Source of the DNA: Cyanoderma ruficeps | Lineage: Eukaryota > Chordata > Aves > Passeriformes > Timaliidae | Assembly (NCBI GenBank): GCA_008694505.1 | Contig: VZDJ01000223.1 | Span: forward strand, 5,927,679-5,991,678 | Length of the DNA stretch: 64,000 nt | Reading direction: 5' to 3' | Shown: positions 19,837 through 31,800 of the stretch, piece after piece | Position numbering within the stretch: position 1 is the first letter of the stretch | How the letters are laid out: the number at the start of each line of letters is the position of its first letter | Position numbers and translations under genes: made by a program | The notes under the pieces: generated by a model | Told to the model about the DNA's origin: nothing | The model's database searches: none | Seen by the model: only the letters and a program-made list of their open reading frames with translations

Positions 19837-22180
19837 TTACTCCTGACATGCTCTTGAAATCATGTTCAGAATCACCTGGGATGAGGAACCAAACTCTGTG
19901 AAAACCCCCTGACCCTGCACCTCCCCGCAGGAAGGTGGCAGCCCACCTGATCCGCCTTGGCACAGCCCTCCTACCTACCTGAGTGAGGATGTAGCTGTCC
20001 TCTGACAGCTTCTCAATGATGTCAAAGTGATCCACACCAGCCAGATCCAGCAGAGAGACAGACCAGCCTGCTGCACGCAGGGCCTGTGGAGAGAGTGATG
20101 CTGGTAGGATGGACCCCAAACTCCACCTGCCCTGGACAAGCAGCAGGAATAATGTCTTGGCAAGGACTGGTGTCCTCCACTGAGCCAGAAACTGCTCTGG
20201 TTCAGCACAGGAGCTCTTCTTACCAGCTGGGCAAGTTGGTGAGGGCTGCCTGGAGCAGTGTCCCCACCAGAGCCGAGCAGGGTGCTGCTGGAGCTCACCT
20301 GGCCGTGCTCACCTGGCTGTACTCCTGTGACTGCCTGCGAAACTCTGGGGAGTCGTGCTGGGCCACAGCCACGAGCACCTCACAGGCTGCTGGCATTGCC
20401 GGGGTGACATGTCTCATGGGGCTGTTCCTCTGGGCCACCTCCCTGCAGGAGTCACGCCGGTGGCAGCTGATGCAGCCCTTCGCTCCAAGAGCGCCCGTGT
20501 CAGCTGGACTCAGCAGCCAGGGCAGGCATAGGGGCAGAGTGACTTCAGAGCCACTGACGTTGGCCTGCCTGCGCTCTGTCCCCATGGCTGTCCCCACAGC
20601 ACAAGGCTCACCGGCTCATGTTCAGAGCATCATTCACGTAGGTGTGCAGGATGGGCTCCAGGTCATACACGCCGCTCACCAGCACCGCTCCTAGAGGAGG
20701 ATGGAACACTGCCAAGTGAGGAGCTGCAGCCTGGGAGGCTCCCACAGCCTTGGGGACCTCATAATCATTTAGCTGGGGCTCCACCACCCTGAAGCTTTGT
20801 CGCAGGTGTGGAGACCAGCTCTTCTCCCAACCCTGTTCTGGGACACGGCAACGCTACCTTTGATATCTGGCACCACTTGGAATTCCGTCCAGTCTGTGGA
20901 CAGCACCATGGCCGCCAGGTGGGCCCCTGCTGAGTGTCCACACAAGTAAATGCCTCTGAAAGGAGGGAGCAGTGAGCCAGTAGGAGGGAGCGACTGAGAA
21001 GGGCACCCAGGGACACACAGGCATGCTTTGCTCCGTGCAGAGTAGGTGGCACAGCCCGAATGTGTCAGCTCAGATGTTTCCCAATCCATCACCTGCTGCC
21101 TTGTGCAGTGACAGGGGATTGTGGCCACAGGCACTGCCCAGTGCTTGGACCAAGGTGCCAAAGCCTTTGTCCTACTGCAGGCCTTGTTTACCTCCCCAGC
21201 CACTCTCACAGACCAACCCCTGACCCATGCTCTGCCCACCTGATCCTGGGGTATTGCTCCACCAGGAAGACAAGGCTGCGGCGCACCTGCAGCACCATGG
21301 CATCCATGTGACCTAAGCAGAGGACAAAGGGCAGGGCTGGAGGGCGCTGGGCTATGCAGGCAGCTGCAGCCTCTGCAGGGCAGCACCTACCTTTAGGGGC
21401 TATGTCATACCCCACTGCCACCACTGCCACTCCCTGCGACACCAGCGGGGGGGCTGCAAACCCCGAATCGTCTTTGCTGGGGGAGAGAGATGCTGACAGG
21501 CTGCGGGAGGCGGGCCCTGCAGGGCCAGCTGGGGACTGTGTGTCCAGAGCAAGTCCCAGTGTCAGAAGAAGGGGTCAGCAAGAGTTGGTGAGGGGGTCCC
21601 CTCCCGAGGCATCCCTCACCGACAGCCCACCTCACCTCAAGCACTGCCAGTATCCGCCGTGGATATAGACCAGGACCGGGAAGGCTGTGCAGCACAGTGA
21701 GGGATGAGCTGGGTGTCCGCCCTGCTCACTCCCTTCCCCCGCCACCCCCGTCACTCACTTTCAGAAGGGTTCGTGGGAAAATAGATGTCCAGCTTCTCCC
21801 CGTCCCCTTTGCCATAAGGGACGTGCAGCATGGTCTGCGTGCTGGCCCGGGCCCGTACGGTTCCTGCGGGGGGAGAGGCGGTGGATCACGGGGCCGTGGC
21901 ACCGAACGCAGCAGCCCCTCTCCCCGCGCCGCACGTTCCCCACCTGCCGCCGTCACCTCGAAGTGGGCGTCGATGATGGTGTCCCGGTCGAGGCGGCGGG
22001 ACCAGCGACTGGGAGAGTACTGGTCCTCCAGCACCTGCGGGGAGGCAACGGGGCTGCGGCGGGGTCAGTGCCCCCCGAAAAGACCCCAGTCGGCGGCCCG
22101 GTCTAGAACCGCGCTGTGCCCACCCGCGGGCCCTGCCTTGAGGCCCCTACCTCCACGGACATATCCCGCCACCCGCCCAT
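19837..22180 (-). CDS. AFMID: AFMID: arylformamidase (kynurenine formamidase)
   Basis: Eleven minus-strand exons: 22180-22151, 22034-21944, 21863-21759, 21684-21636, 21476-21391, 21312-21240, 20955-20858, 20690-20612, 20442-20313, 20083-19979, 19875-19837. All phases agree and give 294 residues (human about 303). The enzyme hydrolyses N-formyl-kynurenine to kynurenine and formate in tryptophan catabolism. It has an alpha/beta-hydrolase fold: the oxyanion motif HGGYW in exon 4, the nucleophile elbow GHSAGAH in exon 7, a catalytic Asp region (AQHDSPEF) in exon 9 and the catalytic His in GVDHFDI in exon 10. The N-terminus ([10 protein letters not shown]) matches the human LENQYCPSRW. The last exon adds only 12 residues. 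The gene shares a divergent promoter with TK1, as in human. Confidence 0.95.
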
Positions 22181-22541
22181 GGTGCGACCGCTCCCGGTGC
22201 CGCTCCCGGTGCCGCTCCCGGTGCCGGTGCCCCCTGCCCGCCGAGGGGCGGGGCGTGGGCGGGGGCCGACCCGCTCCCATTGGCCGTCCCGGAGGCGAGG
22301 CCCGAGCTCGGGAGCGGGGCCACCTCCCATTGGCCATTGGGGATCGAGGGGGACGGAGCCGGCGGGCGGCGGAAAATAAAAAATTTTGGCGCTCTTGATC
22401 TCATTGGGCAGCGCTGCCGCTCGGCGGCCCAGACGCTTTCGCGATTGGGTGGCGCCGCGGCGCGGGTGTTAGAGGCCTTCTCCGATTGGCTGTGGCGGCC
22501 GCGCCGGAGCGGCAAGCGCGGGCTCGGGACCACAGTCCGCC
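22181..22541. promoter_or_regulatory. Bidirectional AFMID/TK1 promoter with phased CCAAT boxes and E2F site
   Basis: The start codons are 361 bp apart. ATTGG (inverted CCAAT, NF-Y type) occurs at 22279-22283, 22336-22340, 22403-22407, 22444-22448 and 22485-22489. The last three are spaced exactly 41 bp. TTTGGCGC, an E2F-type site, lies at 22385-22392. NF-Y plus E2F is the known pattern for S-phase genes such as TK1. A short GC-rich tandem (CGGTGCCGCTCC units, about 22193-22232) lies at the AFMID end. No TATA box is evident. Confidence 0.8.
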
Positions 22542-24121
22542 ATGAACTGCCTGACGGTGCCCGGTGTCCACCCCGGCTCCCCGAGCCGGCCCCGCGGGCA
22601 GATACAGGTACGGTGTCACCCCGGGGCACGGGTTGGGGGGCGGATACAGGTGCCACCCTGGGACACCGGTGTGGGAGCAGATGCAGTTACGGTACCGCTG
22701 CCGTGCATCGGGCCGTGGGGCAGATATCGGTGCCGCCCCGGGTCACCGGGCTGAGGGGGCTGCGGGGCCAGGGATATAGCCGGGGCTTCCCGTTGACTGC
22801 TCTTTTGACCCCACCGTTCTGCCCTTAGGTGATCTTCGGGCCCATGTTCTCCGGGAAGAGGTAGGCGCGGGGCGGGAGGCGCGGGGCGGGGGGCACGGGA
22901 AGGCGGCGGGCCGAGGCTGAGGCTCGCTGACACCGTGTCTTGCAGCACGGAACTCATGCGGCGAGTGCGACGGTTCCAGCTCGCCCAGTACCGGTGCCTG
23001 CTGGTGAAGTACGCCAAGGACACGCGCTACAGCTCTTCCGGGGTCTCCACACACGACAAGTGAGTTCCCGGGGCAGGAGGACACCCCACTAGCGCGGGGC
23101 TGCCTGGCCCGTCCGGCTCACCCCTCCCTGCCCACAGGAACACCATGGAGGCCCTGCCCGCCGGGCTCCTGCAGGACGTTTACCAGGAAGCGCTGGGTGC
23201 CGCCGTCATTGGCATCGATGAGGGCCAGTTTGTAAGTGCATGGCTGGGGTGGTTTGCTGGGCTCTGCGGGACACAGGCTGCTCTGTACACCCTGTGCAGA
23301 CCAAAGTGTGTCCTTTGTAGGAGAAGGTGGGGAGTAATGCCCTGGAGCAGTTTGATTCATGTGGCCTGTGCTTGTAATCAAGCTCCTTCCCTATAGTCCC
23401 TGTGGACAAAGGATGCTGGGACTGGAGCCCATTTCACAGACAGGGCACATGGCTCTGATTTTCCTTGCTCCTGGTGCTGCTGTCTGGGCATGCACTGTGG
23501 GATCTGGAGCCAAGTGCTGCTTCCCATCCATCTTTACAATGTGCCTGTACCCCCTCCAGTTCCCAGACATTGTGGACTTCTGTGAGAAAATGGCCAACGC
23601 TGGGAAAACCGTCATTGTTGCTGCTCTGGATGGGACTTTCCAGAGAAAGGTAAAACAGTCATTTTGGTACAGCAGCTGCTTTGGGACCCTCGTGGAACCC
23701 ACCCAGCAGCAGCATCTTCCCTGCTGTCTGGCACAGGCCTTTGGGAGCATCCTGAACCTGGTTCCCCTGGCGGAGAGCGTGGTGAAGCTGAACGCCGTGT
23801 GCATGGAGTGCTTCCGGGAGGCCTCCTACACCAAGAGGCTGGGAGCAGAGCGGGAGGTGAGTCACCCTGGAACAGAAACTGCTTCACCTTGCCAGCCCTG
23901 CTGGTAGGGAGAGACTCCCCGGAGGGAGCTGGGCTCGGCAGTCACTCCCCACATTTCCCTGCCAGGTTGAAGTGATTGGAGGAGCCGACAAGTACCACTC
24001 CGTGTGCCGAACCTGCTACTTCCGCAAGCGACCGCAGCAGGCCGGGCCAGAGAACAAGGAGAACGTGCCCCTGGGCCTGAGGCAGCTGGAGACTGCTGCC
24101 TCTAGGAAGATCTTCACTTGA
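22542..24121 (+). CDS. TK1: TK1: thymidine kinase, cytosolic
   Basis: Seven exons: 22542-22607, 22829-22860, 22946-23059, 23138-23231, 23560-23649, 23737-23856, 23966-24121, in phase, giving 223 residues. TK1 phosphorylates thymidine to dTMP in the salvage pathway and is S-phase restricted. Visible: the P-loop GPMFSGKST (residues 26-34, split between exons 2 and 3), the catalytic Glu99 in IDEGQF, zinc-binding Cys154/157 (CMEC) and Cys186/189 (CRTC), the thymidine-binding lasso between them, and a C-terminal KEN box (203-205), the APC/C degron used for mitotic destruction. GVSTHD in place of the human FCTHD adds one residue relative to human numbering. The C-terminal tail (223 versus 234 residues) is shorter than in human. 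The promoter is shared with AFMID. Confidence 0.98.
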
Positions 24122-25450
24122 CTGCTGGGAAAATGGAGGGGAAGGGAGCTCAGTGCTCTGGTTCACCGGCACTGGGTCTGCCTCTCTCTACTTTAGCGAA
24201 CTGTTGAGTGCCTCAGCCCTCCCTACCCAACCTCCCCGCACCGAGCGCCACAACTGAGGATCCACCAAGCCTGATGCAGGTGGAAGCTGAAGCAAAAGCC
24301 TGGCTTAGAGTGAGTTCCCATCTCAGAACAATGAGAGAGACAAGCACAGTTACTGATGCTGCCGCACACAGGCCCTGGGGCACTGGGCACAAGCCAGGCC
24401 ACAGAACTTCCACTGCTCGCTGTGGCTCTGGCCAGCTCCCCCAGTGGTCTAAGTGTGCTCAGGCTGGCACTGGTGCTGCTTCTGGTGCCTCTGATTGCAG
24501 CCCTTCTCTCTTGTGCACTGTTGCTAAATTCCAGGTTTCTCAAGACGATGTACAGCCATTTGTATTTTAAATGCAATTTTTAGTTTTGTTTCTTAACAGT
24601 CTGAGGTAACTTGTCCCTTGTCACAGAACTGTGACACAGCTTTTAAACTGACACACGTGTCAGCCCAGCCCTGGGCAGGCCCCCAACCTCTCTGCCAGCA
24701 TGCTCCCTGGTGTTACTGCCTTGTCTATTGTTGAGACAGAAGGTGGTGAAAGGCCTACCAGCTGACTCTTCTGAGGTGTTGAACCTCACAGAGCTGGCTG
24801 TGCTCTAGCAGGCTGTGACAGATTTCTTGGAGGAACTGGTCCCAGGAAGAGCCTCCTCCAAATTCAGGGCAGTTTTTCTCAGGTTCAAGGCTGGTGCTGA
24901 CACTTTGGTGCTATGTTACCTGTGAGGGGTTTGGAGGCTCAGAGTTTACCAAGATTTGGACAATTATTCCAGGAAAGATCCAACTGCTTGTTAAAGGGGC
25001 TCTCCTCTGAGGAGCTGCTTCTCCACTCTAGTCATGTCTCTTGCTCCCTCCTCAGCCTCCCAAAATTCTTGAGGCTGACTCTTAGTCTGCTCTAAGCTGA
25101 CTGAAGGATCCTCTTCCTTCTTTGTTTGACTCAAATTCTGGAAGGTTGTTGCTTCCTTATTCTCTGCACAAGTGGTTTTTCCTGGAAGCCAGCATCCACA
25201 GGCTCTGAGCAGTAGCTCTTTGTTCTGGCCAGGCCAGACCTCTGCATCTGCGTCCAGGGTTTCTGTTTGCCTGTGCCCTGGAAGGCTCCAAGAGCTGCCT
25301 GAACTCCTCCTGCTGCCCCCATGTTACAGGCAAGAATAATTGTACGTGCAAGCACTCGATTACCAGGCCTGGGCTTTTCCCCCAGGGCTGGGGAAGGCGC
25401 TGCTGCTGCTGCTTTAGGTTAATAAATAACTTAATGAACTTGTGTGTGTG
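24122..25450 (+). other. TK1: TK1 3' UTR and polyA signal
   Basis: About 1.3 kb of moderately AT-richer sequence ends in AATAAATAA (AATAAA at 25421-25426), followed by a TGTGTGTG run at 25441-25449 that fits a GU-rich downstream element. No other gene is seen in it. Confidence 0.75.
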
Positions 25451-26644
25451 TTTTGTACCAGAGTATTCTGCTACGTCTTGCTGGCTGTGACCAGGACAGC
25501 ACGGGCTGGTCACTGCAGCGGTCACAGGGTGGGAGGGCCGCTCACAGGCCGGGTGTTGGAGCTTTGCTCAGACCAGGGAGCACGAGGGAGGGTGGCCTAA
25601 AAATAGCCACCAGCATGAGTGTGCTGTTTGCAGCACAGCAGCTGGCAGGGGCTGCACTGCCCCACCTGACACCCCCAGCCCTGGAGGGGCAGAAGACAGG
25701 AGCTGAGACAAAAGGCATCTGGTGGCTCACATGGTGGCTTGGTGAAAAAGTTTATTCCAACCCTACAGTGACAACTACTTGAACACTGGCCCCAGCAGTG
25801 ATGGCTCACATGGCTGCTGGGAACAGCTTTACCACAGCACAGCAGTAAACAACCTGAGACAACGGCCCACAGGCACCTGGTGTAGCTGGAGTGCAGGGTG
25901 CAGGAGCTCAGCCTCGCAGCAGCAGAGGCAGCACTCGGGCAGGCACGCAAGGGGAAGAAAGTGCTCCAGGACTGTCCTCAGCCATAGCCCTGCTGAGGGC
26001 TCTCAGTGCTCACTGCTCCCACAGACCCCAAAGCGCATCATCCAAGCACCAGCAGCTCTAGTGCAGGCTGGGGGAAGGCACAGCATGGCATTAGAGACAG
26101 AAGAGGGGGCTTTGGCAATAGCTCCCCCAGCAGCAGCCGATGGGGGAAGGCACGGGAAGCCAGCACAGGCAGGAGCTGGGCCTGGCTGTGCTAGGGCAGC
26201 GAGGGACGGCACTTGGGGCAATGCAGCCAGCAGGGCTGGAAGGCACTGGAGACAGGATGGGCCAGGGCAACAGTCACAGGGGCAGAGCCTGGCCAGGGTC
26301 AGAGGGCGTGAACCCCACCACCAAGGCACCACAGCAAAAGCAGAGGCTCATACCTGCCAGGGCCACCCATGTACCCAACCTGCAACTGCTGCGCTCACCC
26401 AGCAGCTGCAAATCCCGGTGTGCCAGATCACCCACCACACTGGGCTCTGGACCCTCCAACGAGGATCTCAGCTCTGGGACCAGGCAGAAGCCCCTCCTGT
26501 ACCCCATGAAGAGGCTCGATTAACTTCAAACAAAGCAGCCATCACCCTCCCGCCCCACTGTCCCCTCCAAGTCACAGATCCCTCCCTCCCACCCTGCAGA
26601 AGGAATTGCACTGGTACAGCCATCCCGCGGGCACCAGCCAGGGC
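25451..26644 (-). other. SYNGR2: Short convergent gap and SYNGR2 3' UTR
   Basis: The SYNGR2 stop is at 26647-26645. Its 3' UTR extends on the minus strand to AATAAA at 25756-25751 (TTTATT on plus). The remaining ~300 bp up to the TK1 polyA site shows no feature, so TK1 and SYNGR2 end tail to tail. Confidence 0.7.
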
Positions 26645-27838
26645 TCAGTACACTGGTGGTGGCTGATACCCCTCCGGGGCCTCTGCTGTGTGCGTGAAGG
26701 GTGGCTGCTGGTAGCTCTCATGGCTGATGTTGGGATAGCTGGAGTAGGGAGTCGGAACCTCCGGGCTGGGGTCGGCATAGTTTTGAACAAAGTCCTCCAC
26801 CCCCATTTTGTACCTCTTGTAAGCAAAGGTGAGCAGGAGTCCCTGCAAAGAGAAGCGGGCAGCAGGATTACGGCCATTCCAGGCTGTGGAGTGCAGGGGT
26901 CCCCTCTGCGCTCCCCCCAAGAGGGGCAGAGTGGTTCACTCACCCAGGAGAAGATGGAGAAGAAGCTGAAAGTGATGGCAGCACGGGCAGAGTCAGCTCC
27001 AATGTACACAGTCCCGGGCTGTGTCCAGGACCACTGGTTGGTCAAGAAACAGAAGCCGATGAACCACAGAAAGGTCCAGAGACCTGTGGGGGGAAGTAGC
27101 ATGAGGGGCCAGGGCTGGTCCTGCTGCTCCTGGTCCCCGGGGCAGACCCTGCTCCACCGTGCAGGCTGGCGCAGGCACCCGGCCAGGGGCGGCCACTCCT
27201 CGGGGCACTCAGCAGCAGCAGCAGCAGCAGCAGCAGCGCGTGGCCCGCGGGCAGCACGCCAGACGGGAGCGACTCCCTTCGCCAGGCACCGGCAGCCACG
27301 TCACGGGACAAGGCGGCCATTGTGGCGGCGACAGGCGGCACAGCCCTGCCCCGCGCCCCCGGTACCTGAGAAGCCGAGGTCGGCCAGGACCAGGTACTTG
27401 CGGTCCGTAGTGTTGCTGATCTGGGGGAAATAGACGTCCACCATGAAGAAGAAGATGCAGGCGAGGAAGGCCAGGACGCCGATGCCGATGCCGTAGCGAC
27501 AGGCGTCCTCGTTGCCGTTGAAGATGCAGAAGAGCTTGGGGTCCTCGGGCAGGCTCGTGTAGCCGTCCCCGACCAGGCAGGCGAACACGATCAGGGCGAA
27601 GACCTGCGGGGCGGAGCCGATGTCCGGGGGGCGGCACCGAGGCCTGGGGGAGCCCTCTGGGGGCTGCCCGTCCCGGCGGGCGGGGGGCACCGGCCTGCGG
27701 GCTTTCCCTCCTGTCCCGTCCCGCCCGACTCACCGCGCTGACGATCCGCGCCAGCACCTGCGGCTGCTGCACAAAGCGGACCAGGTCGAAGGTACCGCCG
27801 GCCTTGGCCGCCCCGTAAGCGCCTCCGCCACCCTCCAT
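26645..27838 (-). CDS. SYNGR2: SYNGR2: synaptogyrin-2
   Basis: Four minus-strand exons: 27838-27734, 27603-27366, 27083-26944, 26842-26645, in phase, giving 226 residues (human 224). It is a MARVEL-domain vesicle protein of the synaptophysin/synaptogyrin family, found outside neurons and thought to act in membrane traffic. The N-terminus MEGGGGAYGAAKAGGTFDL matches human closely. Four hydrophobic membrane segments are visible (about residues 34-55, 75-95, 112-132 and 152-172); the loop NEDACRYG and FPQISNTTDRKYL are typical. The cytoplasmic tail is Tyr/Pro-rich and ends GYQPPPVY. The phase-0 junction after FSIFSW places Gly first in exon 4. Its start faces TMC6. Confidence 0.97.
27211..27237. 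repeat. (AGC)9 trinucleotide microsatellite in SYNGR2 intron 2
   Basis: Nine perfect AGC units on plus (CTG on the SYNGR2 sense strand), about 130 bp before exon 3. It is intronic and so probably without coding effect, but likely polymorphic. Confidence 0.9.
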
Positions 27839-28815
27839 CGCGTTCCGCCGCCGCTCCTGCGCGGCACCGCCCCGGGAGGGCCGGCCCTTGCGGTCCGGCG
27901 GCGTCGGGGCGGGGCGGCCGGGCTTGGTCCGACGGGACAGGGGCTCCCTCGCCCGGGCAGAGGGCGCCGCGCCGGTCCCGCACGGTACTCGGTACTCCGG
28001 TGCCCCGCGCCCTCCCTCCTTCCGCCCCGGTGTAACGGGGAGCGCCGGCCCCACGCCTCGGCTGCCGAAAGGCCCCGGTGAGCCCAGCCCAGGGGAAAGG
28101 GGGGCTTTTGGAGGGTTCCCGCCGCCCCCGCCCCGTACCGGGAGGCGACAAGAGGGACCGGACGGACAGGGCTCGATAGTTCCCGCCCTCCCCGCAGATC
28201 CGCACCCACTCCCGGACAGTCGGCGGCGGGAGCGCCGGGGAGCGTTCCGTCGGTTCCCGGTATCGGGGGGTGCGGGAAGCCCCAGGGCGGCCACCTGCCC
28301 CAGACAGCCTTAGCCCGCCCCGGGGGGGCTGCGGAGCCCCAGGGCGGTGGAGGAGGGAGAGCAGGGAACGGAGGAGACGGCACTGGGCGGGGGAACACGG
28401 TGCGGGGCACGGGGGTCTTTGCTCCGGTGTGTCCTCTTAGGGCCAGCCCGGGCCCTTCCCGAGCCGAGCTCCGGGACTGCCGCTCGCAGGCTGGCCCGAA
28501 GGGTCCCGGGTCGGCGGGCGGATCCCGCTCGACGGCGGTACCGCCCCATCCGCCCTCTCTTCCTTCCTGACGCCTGGTTGGGCTGGCCCCGGGGTTAGTC
28601 CCAGTTTAATCCCGCCTGCCCCCGACCTCGCACGCAGCGGCTCCCGCTCCATCCCCGGCCAGCAGGCCGGCAGCGCTTGGGGGCCGCGGAGACCGGAGGA
28701 GCCGCGGAGACCGGGGGAGCCGCGGTAAACGGGGGCTGGTGGGGGCCGGGACCAGTGTGCACGTCTGCTCACCACGGCAGGGCCCGTGTAGGAGGGACCC
28801 GCTCGCCCTCGCAGG
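27839..28815. promoter_or_regulatory. Divergent SYNGR2/TMC6 CpG-rich promoter region
   Basis: About 980 bp of CpG-rich DNA between the two start codons. The TMC6 coding start is preceded by an acceptor (CTCGCAG, ending 28814), so TMC6 has at least one untranslated exon somewhere in about 28380-28760; its donor was not fixed. A short tandem of GCCGCGGAGACCGG units lies at about 28682-28730. TMC8 and C17orf99, which lie between SYNGR2 and TMC6 in human, are not here. Confidence 0.6.
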
Positions 28816-31800
28816 ATGTCCCAGCCGCCCTCCATCACCCTCCACGTCCCCGAGGGCTCCGAGAGCGATGGGTGAGTGTGACTCCCTCGCCGCTGCCCTG
28901 CCGTGCCCTGGGACCTACATCCCAGGGCCACGAGACTGTGACCTTGTGCCCTGCCGGCAATAGGTGTCAGTGCCACCATGTCCCTGTGTTCCTGCAGCCA
29001 GGAGCCCAGTCCGGACAACGAGAGAGCCCTGCACACCTCATTCCACCAGCTCATCCTGGAGCAGAGCAGCTTGATCGAGGCAGGTCTGGAGCTGGAATTG
29101 CAGGAGAGGAGCAGAGGTAAAGTGCTGCAGCCTCAGCCAGGGCAGGCTGGGGACAGCGTGTGTGCCCAGGGCCATCCCTCTGCTGGGGCCAGCTGTGTCA
29201 TGTGTCGATGCTGTGGCCAAAGCATTCGTAGGAGCCTGCTGGTGCCTTTACCAGTGCAGAGCAGGGCAGACCAGATCCTGGGGACACAGAAAGCATCCCT
29301 GGAGAAGGGGGTGCTCTGGGAAGAGCACACACCTAGCCTCTGTGCTGGAGCAGAGCAGCAGAGACGCAGCGATGAGCCATGGGCTCTCTGCATCCTGCCT
29401 TCCCCCTTCCAGAGTCCCCAGCCCGCTTGGCTACTCCAGATCCCTGTGCCATGGCCTGGCCAGAGCCTGGGCAAGGTGAAGATCACCCCAGATACTCCCC
29501 TGCCTCCCTGCAGATCTTGGCCAGCATGCCCAGCCGCACCATCGGTAGGTGCCACCCACTTTCCCAGGTCCCAGAGCCCCTTGGACAGCTCTCACGCCTG
29601 TCCTGCTCTCCTGCCTGTCCAGCCTCCCAACCCCTGCTGTGCTCTGATCCGCAGGAAAGAACCTCGGGGCCATCATCTCCCAGTACTGCAACCGCACGGC
29701 GCGGCTGCGGCGCCGGAGCAGCCGCCCGCCCCTGCAGCAGCTCTGCCGCACGGCACGGCCCAGCCTGCGCCAGTACGACCTGGAAACTGACCCCGCCACG
29801 GCCACGCTGGAAGGTGAGGGCCCCCCAGACCGTGAGGAGGCAGTGCTGGCCCCTGTCTGTACGCTGGGTTAGGGACAGGCATGCCATGACCCGGCCGGCC
29901 GTGTCCCACTGAGCCTCTTGTGCCCCAGAGAAGCGGAGCCAGCTGGTGAAGGAGCTGCTGAGCTTCCCACCCAGCCAGCGCAGCCACATGCTGCTCACCA
30001 TGCCCCTGAACCTGGCGGAGAAACGCAACCTCCGGTAGGACCCCTGCCATCAGCACCAGCTGGGCAGCGCTCCCCACAGCCAGAGCTGTCCCAAGGCCTG
30101 TGGTACCCTCTGACACCCCTCTCTTCTGGGCAGGCGGCAGGTGAGCGGGCACAGGGGCCCTCTGAGGCAGCACGCCCATCACTGGGCCCCCTTCTCACCC
30201 TGTGGTTGGTCCAAGTTCTGCGTCATCCTCGTAAGTCAGGGGCACAGGTCTGCACAGAGGCTGTGAGGGCTCCAGTGTGTGCTCCTGCCCCACTGCTCTC
30301 CCCATCTTCCTCTCCCCAGGGCTGCCGAGGTCTCTGGTACAGGCTCCTTTTCCTGCTCCGTGCTGCGCAGCCCTGGCACTATGCCCTGAAGCAGATTGGT
30401 GGCCGCTTTGGCTCCAGTGTCCTCTCCTACTTCCTCTTCCTCAAGACACTCCTTATGTTGAACTTCTTGTCGTTCTTCATCCTCCTGGTCTTCGTGGTGG
30501 TCCTGCAGGCTGTGTACCCCCCTGCATCGGTCAGCCCCCCGCCCTTCACTGGCCTCGAGCTCCTCACAGGAGCGGTAAGCATGGCCCAGGCACCCCCAGG
30601 TCAGGGGCTGTGCCAGGCCTGGGGGGCAGCCCCACTTTTCCGCTGTAATACTACCCCAGTTCTGGCCCTTGCACAGCCTGGGCTCCAGGACCACTGGTGC
30701 TGTGGGGGCACAAGGTGGTGCTGCCCCAGCCCAAGCCTCTGTGTCCCTGAGGCTGGCACAGAGGTGCCAGGCTACACAGGAAGCTGTGAGCGCTGGTGAG
30801 ATCACTGTGGGGCCCGTCGTGTGCTTTCCTGCAGGGCTACTTCACACACTCGCTGCTGTACTACGGCTACTACAGCAATGTCACCCTGAATGACCCCTGC
30901 AGCTCCAGTCCTAAGGGCAGCGTGTGCCCCCTCGCAGCCCCCCCGCTCCCGTACAACTTGCCACTGGCCTACCTGTTCAGTGTTGGGGTTTCCTTCCTTG
31001 TCACCTGCATCCTGCTGGTGTACAGGTGGGTCAGCAGCACCTGTGGCACTGCCAGCCTTCCCCTTCACCCAGCCCCAATCCCTGATGCCCTTCCATCTCG
31101 CTGCAGCGTGTCCCGCTCTTTTCGGGAGAGCGTGGGAAGCTCCGCAGGGGACTTGGCCATCAAAGTCTTCTGCACCTGGGACTTCAAGGTGATCCAGAGG
31201 CGCTCGGTGAAGCTGCAGTGTGAGAACATCTGCACCCAGCTGAAGGTGGAGGAGCTGAGCAATGCAAAATACTCCAGACCCCAACCCTGTTCTTTGTCCA
31301 TCACCCCTCTGGGTCCTGCTGCAGGATGAAACCTTGCCCCGGACCCAAGGTGGGTCTGGCAGCTCTGCCACTGCTCTCTTGCAGGAGCTGCTGGTGGAGC
31401 GGCGCTCCCGCTCCCGCCCCCAGAGCCGCTGCCAGTGCCTGGGGCACTGCGTGGTGATGCTGCTGGCCTGGCTCCTGGCTCTGGGCTCCGTGTCGGGCTG
31501 CGTGCTGGCTGTGCACTACATCTGGGAGCACGTGCACATGGTGAGTGCTGCCTCTCCCCCTGGGATCCCCTGCCCTGGGGTTGGAGGGGCAGGGCTGGCA
31601 TACTGGGGAGGGGGCAGGGACAGCCCCATTGCAGCTCTGCTGCTGGCCTGGGCATTTGCTGCTCTCCCCAAGGACACCACACCTGGCTGCCAGCAGCTGT
31701 ACACTCACCCAGTACCTGCTCACCAGGTTCAGCAGGAGCAGCAAGTGCAGAACAGTGGCAGATGGCAGCAAGAAGCCATTCTGCTGGTCCTGCCCCTCGT

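Noticed and set aside
29462..29514. Possible small intron inside TMC6 exon 3 (GTGAAG to CTGCAG)
   Set aside because: Splicing it would put the downstream [11 protein letters not shown] out of phase; reading through keeps the frame.
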